Shown here: in pieces, positions 46,035-55,012 of the stretch
Position numbering within the stretch: position 1 is the first letter of the stretch
How the letters are laid out: each line of letters opens with the position of its first letter
The notes under the pieces: model-generated
What the model was told of the DNA's origin: nothing
The model's database searches: none
Seen by the model: only the letters and a program-made list of their open reading frames with translations
Assembly (NCBI RefSeq): GCF_032341175.1
Contig: NZ_CP135435.1
Location: 2,108,001-2,172,000 of the forward strand
DNA from: Bacillus sp. DTU_2020_1000418_1_SI_GHA_SEK_038
GTDB lineage: Bacteria > Bacillota > Bacilli > Bacillales > Cytobacillaceae
DNA: 64,000 nt
Direction: 5' to 3'
Position numbers and translations under genes: made by a program

Positions 46035-47686
46035 ATAATCGATCTCCATTTAGCAATATGTTCTTCATACCCCATATGTGAAAGCCATGCAAAGAAGTAC
46101 TGATTTTCTAATAGTTCAGCAGCCAATGCATCAATGGCGTCACTTTGTTTACCTAGATAAAGTATTAAATCATCCAAATTAGTAAACGTCATTTTTTGAA
46201 AACAAAATTCATTTATATTTTTTAAAAGGAAACCTAGTAAATAATATCCGTATAACGAGTTTCTTTGGGCCTCATTGTATATTTTTTTCGCCTCGTTATA
46301 AAACGAAGGATTTTCCTTTTCTGCTTCAATTCTTTCTAAATACATCATCAACACACCAGACTTCAATAAATCTGAAATATCCTCATTAACTTGTGGCAAT
46401 GAATCATGGATAAAAGACCCAAGCCCATTCAGGTCCCTAAAGGTATGCCCTTTCCAACAAAGCGATGGATTCGGATGCAGTCCGCATATGAGCTGGAATA
46501 GTCCAATGTCTTGATTTTGTTGTTTCTCACATTCAATAATAACTAACTCGTATTCCTCACCAAATTGTTTCACGAAGTTCTTAACTAGACCATTGTATAA
46601 ATGTTTTTTTGCTTCCTCCCAATGGGCAGCAAATGCAATAGCCAATTCTTCAAGACTAGTGAAATCTCTTCCCTCAAATCGATAAGGACGAATATTCCGG
46701 TGAATCAAATCTTCAATAACAATGACATGCTCCCCGTTCAGCCATTTCTTTACCTCCTCATGGCCCCAACGATTATTCCGATCTTTTCTTGTTAATCCCT
46801 TTATTAAATGTGCCAGCTTCTTAGGAATCATTGACGGCACATCAATTTGATCCATCAACGTCATCTTTATTATCTGCTCAGTATTTAAATGCTTAAAAGG
46901 GTTTTCCCCTAGAGCTAATTCCAGTAATGTAATCCCAAATGAGTAATAATCACTTTCTTCGCATATTAATTGGTTATACACTTCCGGAGCGGCATAACCG
47001 TTCGTTCGATTCGCATTATTTGTAAAAATCACACTGCCTTCGCCCTTCGTGGAGCTTATACCGAAATCGCCAATAATAATCGATTCGCCATCTTGGAAAA
47101 TATTATTTGGTTTAATATCCCGATGAAACACCCCGACACTATGAAGGGTTCTTAAACCTTCATTAATAGCGGGTGCAATCACATTAAGAATATAATCCGG
47201 CTCATGAGGGTATGTTTTTGTTAAATCGCCCTGTTTGTAATAAGGGAAAATTTCGTAATACCGCTTTGATTTCTTATCGACGCCATAGTCTAGAATGGGA
47301 ATGACATGACTCGATTGAATTGCGCGAATCCTATCTGTCACCTCTTGTTTCGGATTCATACCTTGAAAATAAACTTTGGCAACAAACTGCTTTTCTTCAT
47401 ATTGGGAAACAAAAAGGGCGGCTTCTCCCGTATTGTAGGTGAGATTTATTGTCAGCTCATATTTCCCATCCAAAATATCCCCTGTTTGAATATACCCATT
47501 TATCGTTCCATCTGCTTGATTCATATGCTCTATAGGCTGCCCGGTAGCCATACGCAGCGTTTTTTGCTGGTTTTGCGGTACCATTTTTACTGTATTATCT
47601 TGAGGCAGTTTTATTGTTTGTTCTCGTTGCTCCCTAAATGGAGCTTTCATCCGAACAGTTTGCTTCTGGCTCAAATGATCACCCAT
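46031..47686 (-). CDS. Ser/Thr protein kinase with C-terminal helical domain
   Basis: The 551-residue cytoplasmic kinase has a 70-residue unstructured N-terminus carrying four T-[VIL]-[RK]-[ML] motifs at T10, T24, T32 and T43. A kinase domain follows (about 75-320), with VAK at K104, HRDIKPNN at 188-195, DFG at 207-209 and AAPEVY, so all catalytic residues are present. The C-terminal 230 residues are helical and unassigned. There are no PASTA repeats or membrane segment, unlike PrkC. The neighbours encode an FHA protein, a AAA ATPase and a membrane-SH3 protein. Confidence 0.9.
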   Translation of the reverse strand: MGDHLSQKQTVRMKAPFREQREQTIKLPQDNTVKMVPQNQQKTLRMATGQPIEHMNQADGTINGYIQTGDILDGKYELTINLTYNTGEAALFVSQYEEKQFVAKVYFQGMNPKQEVTDRIRAIQSSHVIPILDYGVDKKSKRYYEIFPYYKQGDLTKTYPHEPDYILNVIAPAINEGLRTLHSVGVFHRDIKPNNIFQDGESIIIGDFGISSTKGEGSVIFTNNANRTNGYAAPEVYNQLICEESDYYSFGITLLELALGENPFKHLNTEQIIKMTLMDQIDVPSMIPKKLAHLIKGLTRKDRNNRWGHEEVKKWLNGEHVIVIEDLIHRNIRPYRFEGRDFTSLEELAIAFAAHWEEAKKHLYNGLVKNFVKQFGEEYELVIIECEKQQNQDIGLFQLICGLHPNPSLCWKGHTFRDLNGLGSFIHDSLPQVNEDISDLLKSGVLMMYLERIEAEKENPSFYNEAKKIYNEAQRNSLYGYYLLGFLLKNINEFCFQKMTFTNLDDLILYLGKQSDAIDALAAELLENQYFFAWLSHMGYEEHIAKWRSII

Positions 47687-47739
47687 TCTCCTTTATTCTT
47701 TTCCGGCTAAGATCGACTTGAACTTCCATTTCATCCCCG

Positions 47740-49071
47740 TTATTCCTTCACCGTGCTTCCATGGATCCATAGCATCTCTTGCGATTTTGGCTCTAATATA
47801 TAATACCAAGTCACACCATCCACTATTTTTACTTCGTAGTAACTAAGGATTGTATTATGTGCGACTGTTGTACGTTCAGTACTTTTCGAAATAAGCGGTT
47901 CAGTTCGAACATGAGCACCGGATTTTGCCACAACTATCACTGTACCAATTGCCTCCACCTTCTCCTCGTCTTCCGTGGACGTTTTTTCTTCTGCTACCTT
48001 CTCTTTATCTGTGCTAAGCGCCTCAATTTTCGCAGCAAGATGTTGCTCCATTTTTACTTGAATAAATGGAAAAATATTAGCATCGGCTTTAAAGGCAAAC
48101 GTCCACAATGTCCCGAAAGCAAGCAAAGCAATGGTCAAAAACCTCATTCCTCTCTCAACAAATCGAAAAAACTGATGCGGGCGATATGCCTGGGCAGGAA
48201 TATAGTTTAATTTGTCTCCTAAGATAAAACCAAGAAATCCACCAAACAAACTGCTTAGCAGAAGTAAATTCACTTCACGTAGTTGTGTAAAATTAAAGCC
48301 TGTCGGCAAATGAAAAAAATCCTGTACCAAGGCTAAAATAATAAATCCGCTTGAATATGTGAGGAGCAGGAAAATTGAGAATAAGCGCATACTTTGGCGA
48401 ATATTTGCTACCCCAAGTAAAAATAGAAGAGCACCGGTTCCAATTATCCCCCATTCTACTTGTATGCCTACCGGTTTTAAATAAAGCATGAGAGCAAAAA
48501 ATACTAAGGCTCCCATAACTGTTCCGAATCTCCGCATAAATATAGCCCGCATATCATCCCGGAGCGCCATATCCCTTGTTCGCAAATTTACATATTCATC
48601 AATAATCCCTTTATGATTATTCTTTTTCAGAAAATTTCTAAAAGCATCTACAGGTAATAAGCCTGTCTTATTCTTTAAAATACGAATCTTATAGTATAAG
48701 TCTTGATTTATTTGTTTTAGTGCCTCCAAATCATTCTTCGAAATAAGATGAATATCGTATTTATTATTGTTCATCCTTTGGCGGGAGGTATTTTTGAGCT
48801 CGTGAAAGCTGCTGTATAAATTACATAGTGTCGCGAATTCCGTTTGCATTTCTGGTAATGTCTTCTTTTTCCATTGAATTTTCATTAGTTTATCATGAAG
48901 TTCCTTGCTAATTGATGAAATAAAGATATAGTCATGGAGACTCTCCAGCAGCCTGTATTCTGCTGTTTCCTGTATCCGCTTATAATAAATATCCATAAGC
49001 TCAGATTGATCCTTATTTGCTACTCCTGACAGAAGCAAGAGGAATTCTGTTGTCTTTTTTGGAACGCCCAT
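47740..49071 (-). CDS. Membrane protein with C-terminal SH3-like domain
   Basis: The 443-residue protein has a soluble helical N-terminus (about 1-180), five or six membrane segments (about 185-330), an acidic linker (EEKTSTEDEEK) and a C-terminal SH3b-like domain (about 370-443, GAHVRTEPLISKS…WYYILE). The SH3 domain may face the cell wall. I place the start at the second ATG, 6 bases after GGAGG. It probably anchors the kinase cassette in the membrane; that is inference from context. Confidence 0.78.
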   Translation of the reverse strand: MGVPKKTTEFLLLLSGVANKDQSELMDIYYKRIQETAEYRLLESLHDYIFISSISKELHDKLMKIQWKKKTLPEMQTEFATLCNLYSSFHELKNTSRQRMNNNKYDIHLISKNDLEALKQINQDLYYKIRILKNKTGLLPVDAFRNFLKKNNHKGIIDEYVNLRTRDMALRDDMRAIFMRRFGTVMGALVFFALMLYLKPVGIQVEWGIIGTGALLFLLGVANIRQSMRLFSIFLLLTYSSGFIILALVQDFFHLPTGFNFTQLREVNLLLLSSLFGGFLGFILGDKLNYIPAQAYRPHQFFRFVERGMRFLTIALLAFGTLWTFAFKADANIFPFIQVKMEQHLAAKIEALSTDKEKVAEEKTSTEDEEKVEAIGTVIVVAKSGAHVRTEPLISKSTERTTVAHNTILSYYEVKIVDGVTWYYILEPKSQEMLWIHGSTVKE

Positions 49072-49134
49072 CACCATCCTCCATTTCTTTCGGTATTTTT
49101 ACTCAATAATTTGTAATTGTAAGATTACAGGAAA

Positions 49135-51048
49135 CTACAATCCTACTTTTTCACGGAAATGCTCACACTCTAACTTAGTGATTTGTTCATCTTGTACAAT
49201 TTGCCGTACATGCAGCTGGCAAGGGCCCTTAATTTCGTAATCATATAAATATCTTGATAACGGGTTGATAAAAATAGACTCAACAATATTCCCAATCCCA
49301 CGGCCGCCATTTTCTAAGTTTGCAACGGCTTTTTCCCTTATGTATTCCCTTGCTTCGTCATTAATGGAAAGAATAATTTCTTTTTGCTCTTTTAACGCTG
49401 CCACAATTTTTCGCAGCTGGTGATCAAGTATCAATTGGGCCACATCTTCACGGATATAATCAAACACGATAATGTTGTCGCCAATTCTATTAAGAATTTC
49501 TGGGCGACCAAGCTCAAGCTTGAAGTAATTATTAATTTCGTTTAATATTTTTTCCTTCAATTCTGGGTATTCCATTTGAGGTGTGACATTCGGAATTCGC
49601 TCGCCCATTGCATCCTTCTTATAGATTCCGAGATTGCTTGTGAAAATGATTAAAGTCTCAGAGAAATAGACCGTTTCTCCCTGACCATCCGTCATCCTTC
49701 CGTCCTCCAATATTTGCAGGAACTTATCCAAAATAGAAGGATGCGCCTTTTCAATTTCATCGAAAAGTAAAACAGAGAACGGGTTTTCTTTCACTGCATT
49801 TGTTAATTGACCGCCGGCTTCATAGCCAACATAACCAGGAGGGGCGCCTAGCAGTTTTTGATCGGCATGGCTTTGCTGATATTCACTCATATCAAAGCGG
49901 TGACAGCTTGACTCATCACCAAAAATGAGTTCCGCTATTGTTTTTGCCAGTTCCGTTTTTCCTGTTCCAGTTGGCCCGGCAAAAAACAATATTCCTTTAG
50001 GTTTGCTTGAATGAGATGAATGCTGCAAGCCAGAAAAACCGCCAACTGCACGTTTTAAAATATCCAATGTTTGAATAACCGCCGGCTTTTGCCCCTTCAC
50101 CCTTTCTTCAATTTTGCTGTGGGCATCCTTTAACTTCTCAATACCCACTTCTTCCCACAGATTTTCCTTTATCCCATGCTTAAACAAGCGGATCGCTTCG
50201 GCAACTTTGCGAATATAGATCTCCTCTTGGCGACAGAGATTTCTAAGTCCGATTAATTCAATATTCGTAAACCCTTCCGTTAAGTCAATAAATTGCTGCT
50301 TTAGATTTTCCTGTTCTTCGGCGGGTACCTCCTTTGATCCAATGAAGCCATCGAACTCATTATCAATGAAGCTTGCCCGTATCTTTCGATTAGGCTTTGG
50401 AATATGCAATGTTTTCACATATGGATTATCCAGATACATCCATGCGGGAATATCATTCGCTTTATTACAAACGAGAAACAACAGATTATTTACTAGTTTG
50501 TTAGTCGCTTCAACACGATGGCGGTTCAGTTTTTGAGTAGTTAAAAATAAACGTGAGTACAGGGTATTCTCTTCCTCACTTAAATTTTGCGGCGATATAA
50601 TATATCTTGATGACAAATTCAAAATGACTGCCAACGGTTTTGTTGAAGTCTCCATTGCCGTACTAATCATTTCGGTTGCTTTCGATACGGTAGCCTTCAG
50701 CGACATTCTTACATGATTCCGTTCTTCACTGGGGTCGGCAGTTGAACCACTCTCTACTCTGCCTTTCGCCAGCGATTCAAACTGCCTTATGTGGTCCGAA
50801 CTGTAAGGATTGTAAAAACCATCAATATGATTATAAAAAATAATGGTTTCAAACCCTTGATTGACTAAATATTGGTATAAATAATAGTCAAGTGCACTAA
50901 TATTCCACTGTCTTTTCCCATCAACATTGTGTGAGTAAGCATGTAAATCAAAGATATTCCCTTCTACGATAAAGGTTGATTTAATTGATTTAAAGCGATC
51001 TAATTCAAGCTCCCAGCTGCTGGGCTGTAAAAATGGATCCGAAGTCAT
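49135..51048 (-). CDS. ClpA/ClpB D2-type AAA+ ATPase with unusual N-terminus
   Basis: The 637-residue protein has an N-terminal half (about 1-300) that is not a Clp N-domain or D1 ATPase and begins with a possible alpha/beta fold. It then has one complete ClpA/B D2-type module: Walker A GPTGTGKTE (near residue 358), GAPPGYVGYEAGGQL pore loop, Walker B LLFDEIEKAHP and sensor TSNLG, with the D2-small C-terminal domain. It has no M-domain or ClpP loop that I can see. As first gene of the cassette it is likely a remodelling motor. An AAGGGG site precedes the ATG. Confidence 0.88.
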   Translation of the reverse strand: MTSDPFLQPSSWELELDRFKSIKSTFIVEGNIFDLHAYSHNVDGKRQWNISALDYYLYQYLVNQGFETIIFYNHIDGFYNPYSSDHIRQFESLAKGRVESGSTADPSEERNHVRMSLKATVSKATEMISTAMETSTKPLAVILNLSSRYIISPQNLSEEENTLYSRLFLTTQKLNRHRVEATNKLVNNLLFLVCNKANDIPAWMYLDNPYVKTLHIPKPNRKIRASFIDNEFDGFIGSKEVPAEEQENLKQQFIDLTEGFTNIELIGLRNLCRQEEIYIRKVAEAIRLFKHGIKENLWEEVGIEKLKDAHSKIEERVKGQKPAVIQTLDILKRAVGGFSGLQHSSHSSKPKGILFFAGPTGTGKTELAKTIAELIFGDESSCHRFDMSEYQQSHADQKLLGAPPGYVGYEAGGQLTNAVKENPFSVLLFDEIEKAHPSILDKFLQILEDGRMTDGQGETVYFSETLIIFTSNLGIYKKDAMGERIPNVTPQMEYPELKEKILNEINNYFKLELGRPEILNRIGDNIIVFDYIREDVAQLILDHQLRKIVAALKEQKEIILSINDEAREYIREKAVANLENGGRGIGNIVESIFINPLSRYLYDYEIKGPCQLHVRQIVQDEQITKLECEHFREKVGL

Positions 51049-51197
51049 TTTCTGTCCCCTTTTTCATACATATATTTAATGAGTATCCTTGAAACATCTT
51101 CCAAATTTTTAGGATTATAAGACTATTCTAGCTTAATTTTCAAAAAAGGTATATAATTTTTGAAAAATCAGAATTTTAAAGAAGGAGAAAAGACCCT

Positions 51198-51752
51198 ATG
51201 CAAAAAACCATGCTTATCTTAAACTATTTTATTCTTGCTACAGCGGCTTTATGGACGTATTTAGATATGAAGGATGGTACAAAACAGTTCTATCTATTAC
51301 TCGGAATTATGATTTGTATTCTATTTAGCCATCTTACGAATGTAAAATTATGGACTTTTCTTGGTTATTTAGGAACGTTCTCCTTTATTCTTTTCGCGTT
51401 GGTACGGCCCTTGAAATTAAGCTTGTATATCGAAGTACTTGCTTACGAAAAGGAATGGAACTCAATTAATCCAGTCCTTATATTAATTGGAATAGCTATC
51501 GGCCTAGCCATTTTTAGTACTATTATTAAGCTGTCGATTAATTTACTCACAATCATGTGGAGCATCTTTTTTAGCTTGATTTATTTTGTAACATTCACAA
51601 CAGAGCCTCTAGGGGAATTTCTGAAAGAACTAACTTCATGGAAGGTAAAATCTACAGTCATAACAAACTACTTTTCAATTCTGCTATTGGCTGCAATCTC
51701 CGGGCTGTTCATAGAATTTTCGAATAGACCGCGTAGGGGAGAGATAAATTAG
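51198..51752 (+). CDS. Six-segment integral membrane protein, unknown
   Basis: The 184-residue protein has about five or six hydrophobic helices and a basic C-terminal tail (FSNRPRRGE). No known family was recognised. It is divergent from the AAA ATPase gene, with a TATAAT-like box and AAGGAG before the ATG. It could be co-regulated with the divergent cassette. Confidence 0.7.
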   Translation: MQKTMLILNYFILATAALWTYLDMKDGTKQFYLLLGIMICILFSHLTNVKLWTFLGYLGTFSFILFALVRPLKLSLYIEVLAYEKEWNSINPVLILIGIAIGLAIFSTIIKLSINLLTIMWSIFFSLIYFVTFTTEPLGEFLKELTSWKVKSTVITNYFSILLLAAISGLFIEFSNRPRRGEIN

Positions 51753-51801
51753 ACAAAAAGGGGCTGGCGGTAAGTCCTCAAAATAAGGCAAGGGGAGGAA
51801 A

Positions 51802-51867
51802 ATGATCGTTTTTCTACTCTTGCTTTTGTTTTTTGCGAGTTACCTAATTTCAAAGGAAATGAAATAA
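51802..51867 (+). CDS. 21-residue single-helix membrane peptide ORF
   Basis: A 21-codon ORF with a hydrophobic helix (V-F-L5-FFA) and a short charged end. AGGGGAGG lies 4-5 bases before the ATG, and a strong terminator follows within 2 bases. It could be a small membrane peptide or the toxin part of a type I system. Size makes this uncertain. Confidence 0.45.
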   Translation: MIVFLLLLLFFASYLISKEMK

Positions 51868-51917
51868 AAAAAGCAAGAGGGGAAGAACAACTCGATTTTC
51901 CTCCTATTGCTTTTTTT
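51866..51917. terminator. Hairpin after the 21-aa ORF, beside the CRISPR array
   Basis: AAAAAAGCAA-AGG-GGAA pairs with TTCC-CCT-TTGCTTTTTT. T-runs on both strands allow termination of the rightward peptide transcript and of the leftward CRISPR transcript. Confidence 0.75.
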
Positions 51918-51945
51918 CATAGGCTTTACTTAGGATTACGTCATT

Positions 51946-52212
51946 GTTTGTAATCCCCCGAATGGCGGGGAGTACTTTGCAACGAGTATGACGGAAACGA
52001 TCTAGACGCCCATTGCATTGAGCCGTTTCAATCCCCTTATGACGGGGAGTACGATGCAACAGTCGCCTGTTGAAGTCGGTACAGCGTACGCTGTGGCTGC
52101 GTTTCAATCCCCTCATAACGGGGAGTACGTTGCAACGCAATCCTTCTGAAAAGAAAAACGAACTATTATGGATTGAGTTTCAATCCCCTCATGACGGGGA
52201 GTACGATGCAAC
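51946..52212 (-). CRISPR. Short CRISPR array: four 36-bp repeats, three spacers
   Basis: Repeats are at 52177-52212, 52101-52136 and 52025-52060, plus a degenerate terminal copy at about 51946-51983. Spacers are 40, 40 and about 41 bases. On the minus strand each repeat ends ATTGAAAC, the 8-base crRNA tag typical of Cas6-processed type I/III arrays, so transcription runs leftward. The degenerate repeat at the far left agrees with a leader on the right. Repeat positions 18 and 30 vary between copies. Confidence 0.96.
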
Positions 52213-52490
52213 GCTGCCTTTTTTAAACCTTGTGGTTTCAAGGCTGAGGATGCGCAAATCGCGAACCTCTATAAAAAGAGAATAAACAAAGAAATTTTTT
52301 TACTTATTTTCTGCTTCTATTGTACCAAATCCCTTGATAAATGGGAAGTCCTTTCATTTTGCGAATCGAAACGGTACAATGCGGATATGACAGGTCCTTG
52401 GACCTTTCGTGCAAAATACGATTAGAAAATCATTATCCCAAAATCTCATGTTAAAGTGAATTTTTGCCTAAAGAACTAAAAATGATGAAC
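52213..52490 (-). promoter_or_regulatory. CRISPR leader region
   Basis: The AT-rich, gene-free stretch lies between the last (newest) repeat and the cmr operon and contains no convincing ORF. Position, AT content and array polarity identify it as the leader with the array promoter. Confidence 0.65.
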
Positions 52491-52519
52491 GCTAGAGTTT
52501 CTAAGTTGGAAACTCTAGC
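52491..52519 (-). terminator. Hairpin downstream of cmr6
   Basis: A 10-bp perfect stem, GCTAGAGTTT with AAACTCTAGC, starts 10 bases after the cmr6 stop. A T-run is lacking, so it may end or only protect the cmr transcript. Confidence 0.55.
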
Positions 52520-52528
52520 TATTCGAGT

Positions 52529-53692
52529 TTATAATTGCAAAAGCTTTTTCACTTCTTGCACCTTGTTGTATTGTTTTTTCTGTTGTTTTTTTATCTTCCA
52601 TTGCCCATTTGTTTCCCAATAAGCTTTAAGAGCAGAAGCAGCTGCAGCATTTTTCTGACTTAATACTTCTTCAAACAAAGCATTCTTGCTTTTATCTTGG
52701 TCGGCTTGCGAAGATGATAAGGATTGAATTTCATAGAGCAATCGTTCTTCTTTTGTCATCTTTTCTAAGCGGGCGGCAATTGCTTCTTGCTCACGGGCTT
52801 CTCCCTCTATTTCCATCTTTCTTAGCCGCTCTTTCCGTTGTTTTTCAATTCTTTCTTCCTGCCCAGCTATCACAATTTCAAATTCATCCTTCGTTACATC
52901 CGTAACTTCCGAAAAAAGGCCATACCCTAAAGCTGATTTGGAACCGATTCCTAATTCTTTGAATGCTCGACACGTCCAACTGGCAGCCGCTTGAATTAAA
53001 TCATCACTCGAAATCGCTGTTTTAATTCCCTTTGGCACAGTTAAGAATATATTAGCCTCTTTTACATTCACAGTCCAAAACGGGACGGGATTTGGTTTTT
53101 GACTATCCGTTGCCGTATTTCCCCCGCTATAATATTCTTTAAAATGCACTGTTAATATATCCGCTTCAATTTGTAACTGCTCATGCAAGTAAATATCATA
53201 AAACTGGACCGCACCACGATTTTCCTGCGAGCCAAAAACAGCTTTTCCCCACTCATTGTCCGCCAACTTGGATTCGTCCCCCTCACAATAGGCATGAATA
53301 AACCAATGGCGAACAAGGCCCTTCACACTCGAAGCGGGGATATAAGGAAACCCATAGACCGGGTGCAAAGTAAGGGATGTCTCCTTTACATGTCCTGCCC
53401 CCATCCCAGGAATAATCCGCGATAAAGCAGTTGCCCTTAATTGCCGAATATGAAAGGATGCATTCATTTCGGCAATTGCCCGTTGCCTGCCTTTTTCGAC
53501 CGTTTTTCCGAGCTTGCTTAACTCCGGCAGTATTCGTGGAGCGGGTTTCTTTTTATCAGGTGAATATTCAATTTTCCCGTTTTTCACTTCTTGAATCATT
53601 TGATTATAATGAAGGTGATACCATAAGTGGGCAATTTTCCCCCTATCAGCAGGTTTAAATGCTTCCTCCGTATCTTTCGGATGAAAATGCAT
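52529..53692 (-). CDS. cmr6: Type III-B RAMP protein Cmr6 with charged C-terminal tail
   Basis: The 387-residue Cmr6 carries the RAMP signatures IPGMGAGHVKETSLTLHPVYG and PYIPASSVKGLVRHW (near residues 95-135) and the GSKSALGYGLF glycine-rich loop near 255. Cmr6 caps the Cmr backbone near the 3' end of the crRNA. The C-terminal 110 residues are a Lys/Glu-rich coiled coil beyond the usual RAMP core. I use the ATG at 53692, 6-8 bases after GGAGGGGAG. It is the last gene of the operon. Confidence 0.93.
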   Translation of the reverse strand: MHFHPKDTEEAFKPADRGKIAHLWYHLHYNQMIQEVKNGKIEYSPDKKKPAPRILPELSKLGKTVEKGRQRAIAEMNASFHIRQLRATALSRIIPGMGAGHVKETSLTLHPVYGFPYIPASSVKGLVRHWFIHAYCEGDESKLADNEWGKAVFGSQENRGAVQFYDIYLHEQLQIEADILTVHFKEYYSGGNTATDSQKPNPVPFWTVNVKEANIFLTVPKGIKTAISSDDLIQAAASWTCRAFKELGIGSKSALGYGLFSEVTDVTKDEFEIVIAGQEERIEKQRKERLRKMEIEGEAREQEAIAARLEKMTKEERLLYEIQSLSSSQADQDKSKNALFEEVLSQKNAAAASALKAYWETNGQWKIKKQQKKQYNKVQEVKKLLQL

Positions 53693-53706
53693 CACACTCC
53701 CCTCCT

Positions 53707-54093
53707 TTACTCATTGATCATGCCGTCAGCAAACTTGCGCATCCAGTTTAATAGCGCAATGGTTTCCATTGTCAGCATCCTGTATTCGGAACTCTTTAGG
53801 CTTACAACCACTTCAACGAGTTCCTTTGATTCATCTATAAAGTATTCTCCATGCGTTTCCTTTAACCATCTATGTATTTGCTGATAAATGGCCAGATATT
53901 CTTTCTTTTTCTGGAAACAGAACGCCAATGTTTGTCCTAAGCCGTTAACCTGAATAAGGGATGGGATTTTCTTCACGTATGAACGATATTTCTTATTATT
54001 GTGGTTCCCGCTTTCAACAATCCTTTTTACTTCTCCAAATGCATACGCCGCCCGGCCATTTTCGATACCAGTGCGAGTTCTTACCTTGCTCAT
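53707..54093 (-). CDS. cmr5: Type III-B small subunit Cmr5
   Basis: The 128-residue all-helical protein has the Cmr5 pattern (RTRTGIENGRAAYAF at the N-terminus, GLGQTLAFCFQK, LLNWMRKFADGM at the C-terminus). Cmr5 forms the minor filament of the effector complex alongside Cmr4. The ATG follows GGAGGAGG. It sits in the expected place between cmr4 and cmr6. Confidence 0.93.
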   Translation of the reverse strand: MSKVRTRTGIENGRAAYAFGEVKRIVESGNHNNKKYRSYVKKIPSLIQVNGLGQTLAFCFQKKKEYLAIYQQIHRWLKETHGEYFIDESKELVEVVVSLKSSEYRMLTMETIALLNWMRKFADGMINE

Positions 54094-54109
54094 ACACACA
54101 CCTCCTCCT

Positions 54110-54994
54110 TTACAGCCAAATTTTTCTTAACATTCCATGCCCAAGTGTACTGTTGCCTCCTAATTGAAAAACAGCCGGAAACCGCATTTCATCTACTAAG
54201 AATGCTTCCACATCAGCAGCTGTCTTCATATCGTCAGTACCTGCTCCGCGAACATTCCCTGTGTAAAGAATGCTATAAAAAATCGTTTCCGGGGGAACAT
54301 TTTCCTCGTACCAAAGTGCTCCCTTATCAACAATGCCTGTTTCTGAATTAATTTTTATCCGTGCATTTACTTCAGTTGATAAGCGCACAAAATCATTGAA
54401 ATCATCATCTCCTAAGATAACGATTCGATCCCGAACATCCGCAGAAAAGTCCTGTTGAATATAATTCGCTAATTCGTCGGCGATTTGTTTCGTTACACTG
54501 TTCTCTTCCACAGAGAATGCATATTCTTCCAAAACAATTTTACCCTCTGAAACGATAAGTTTATTGGAGGATACCGAATTCGGCTGTATTTCCGAAAATA
54601 CTCTTTTCTTTGTACCGTTAATTGCCATCTCATTGTAAAATCTATTTAAAACATATGGGCATGTGATCCATGCAAAGATCCCGCGCATTGATTTCACTGG
54701 AAAAAGCAATACCCGTGCATCACTGAAAGCAATCGCGCTCGACTGGGATTCATTATCAGCTTTCATATTTGGACTAGAACCAAACACTAACTCGAATTTC
54801 TCCGCATCCTCTGACTGTAATCGCTGCTCAACCGTATAGCGAATAGCTCCCTTCAACGATGAGCTTTCAATTTTCGGGAAACCTGTATGCTGCTCACGTT
54901 GGATAGGCAAATCTACTAAGCCGATTTCGCTCCCGCTCCCGGCATGAACAGAAGTAATGGCATGCAATAAAAATGGTTTTGCTTTTGTATACAT
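54110..54994 (-). CDS. cmr4: Type III-B backbone nuclease Cmr4
   Basis: The 294-residue RAMP shows VHAGSGSEIGLVDLPIQRE (with the aspartate used for target RNA cleavage at about D28), then TGFPKIESSSLKGAIR and a C-terminal LGHGMLRKIW. Several copies line the crRNA and cut target RNA at 6-base intervals. All recognisable active-site features are kept. It starts at an ATG with a GGAGGCG site. Confidence 0.94.
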   Translation of the reverse strand: MYTKAKPFLLHAITSVHAGSGSEIGLVDLPIQREQHTGFPKIESSSLKGAIRYTVEQRLQSEDAEKFELVFGSSPNMKADNESQSSAIAFSDARVLLFPVKSMRGIFAWITCPYVLNRFYNEMAINGTKKRVFSEIQPNSVSSNKLIVSEGKIVLEEYAFSVEENSVTKQIADELANYIQQDFSADVRDRIVILGDDDFNDFVRLSTEVNARIKINSETGIVDKGALWYEENVPPETIFYSILYTGNVRGAGTDDMKTAADVEAFLVDEMRFPAVFQLGGNSTLGHGMLRKIWL

Positions 54995-55012
54995 AATGTC
55001 GCCTCCTAATCT

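Noticed and set aside
43405-51048. Type VI secretion regulatory cluster
   Set aside because: Kinase, FHA and Clp-type ATPase recall T6SS regulators, but no sheath, tube, baseplate or membrane-complex genes are present and the host is Gram-positive.
51904-52285. ORFs of about 70-80 codons across the CRISPR array
   Set aside because: They are translations of the repeats and spacers, which explain the open frames.
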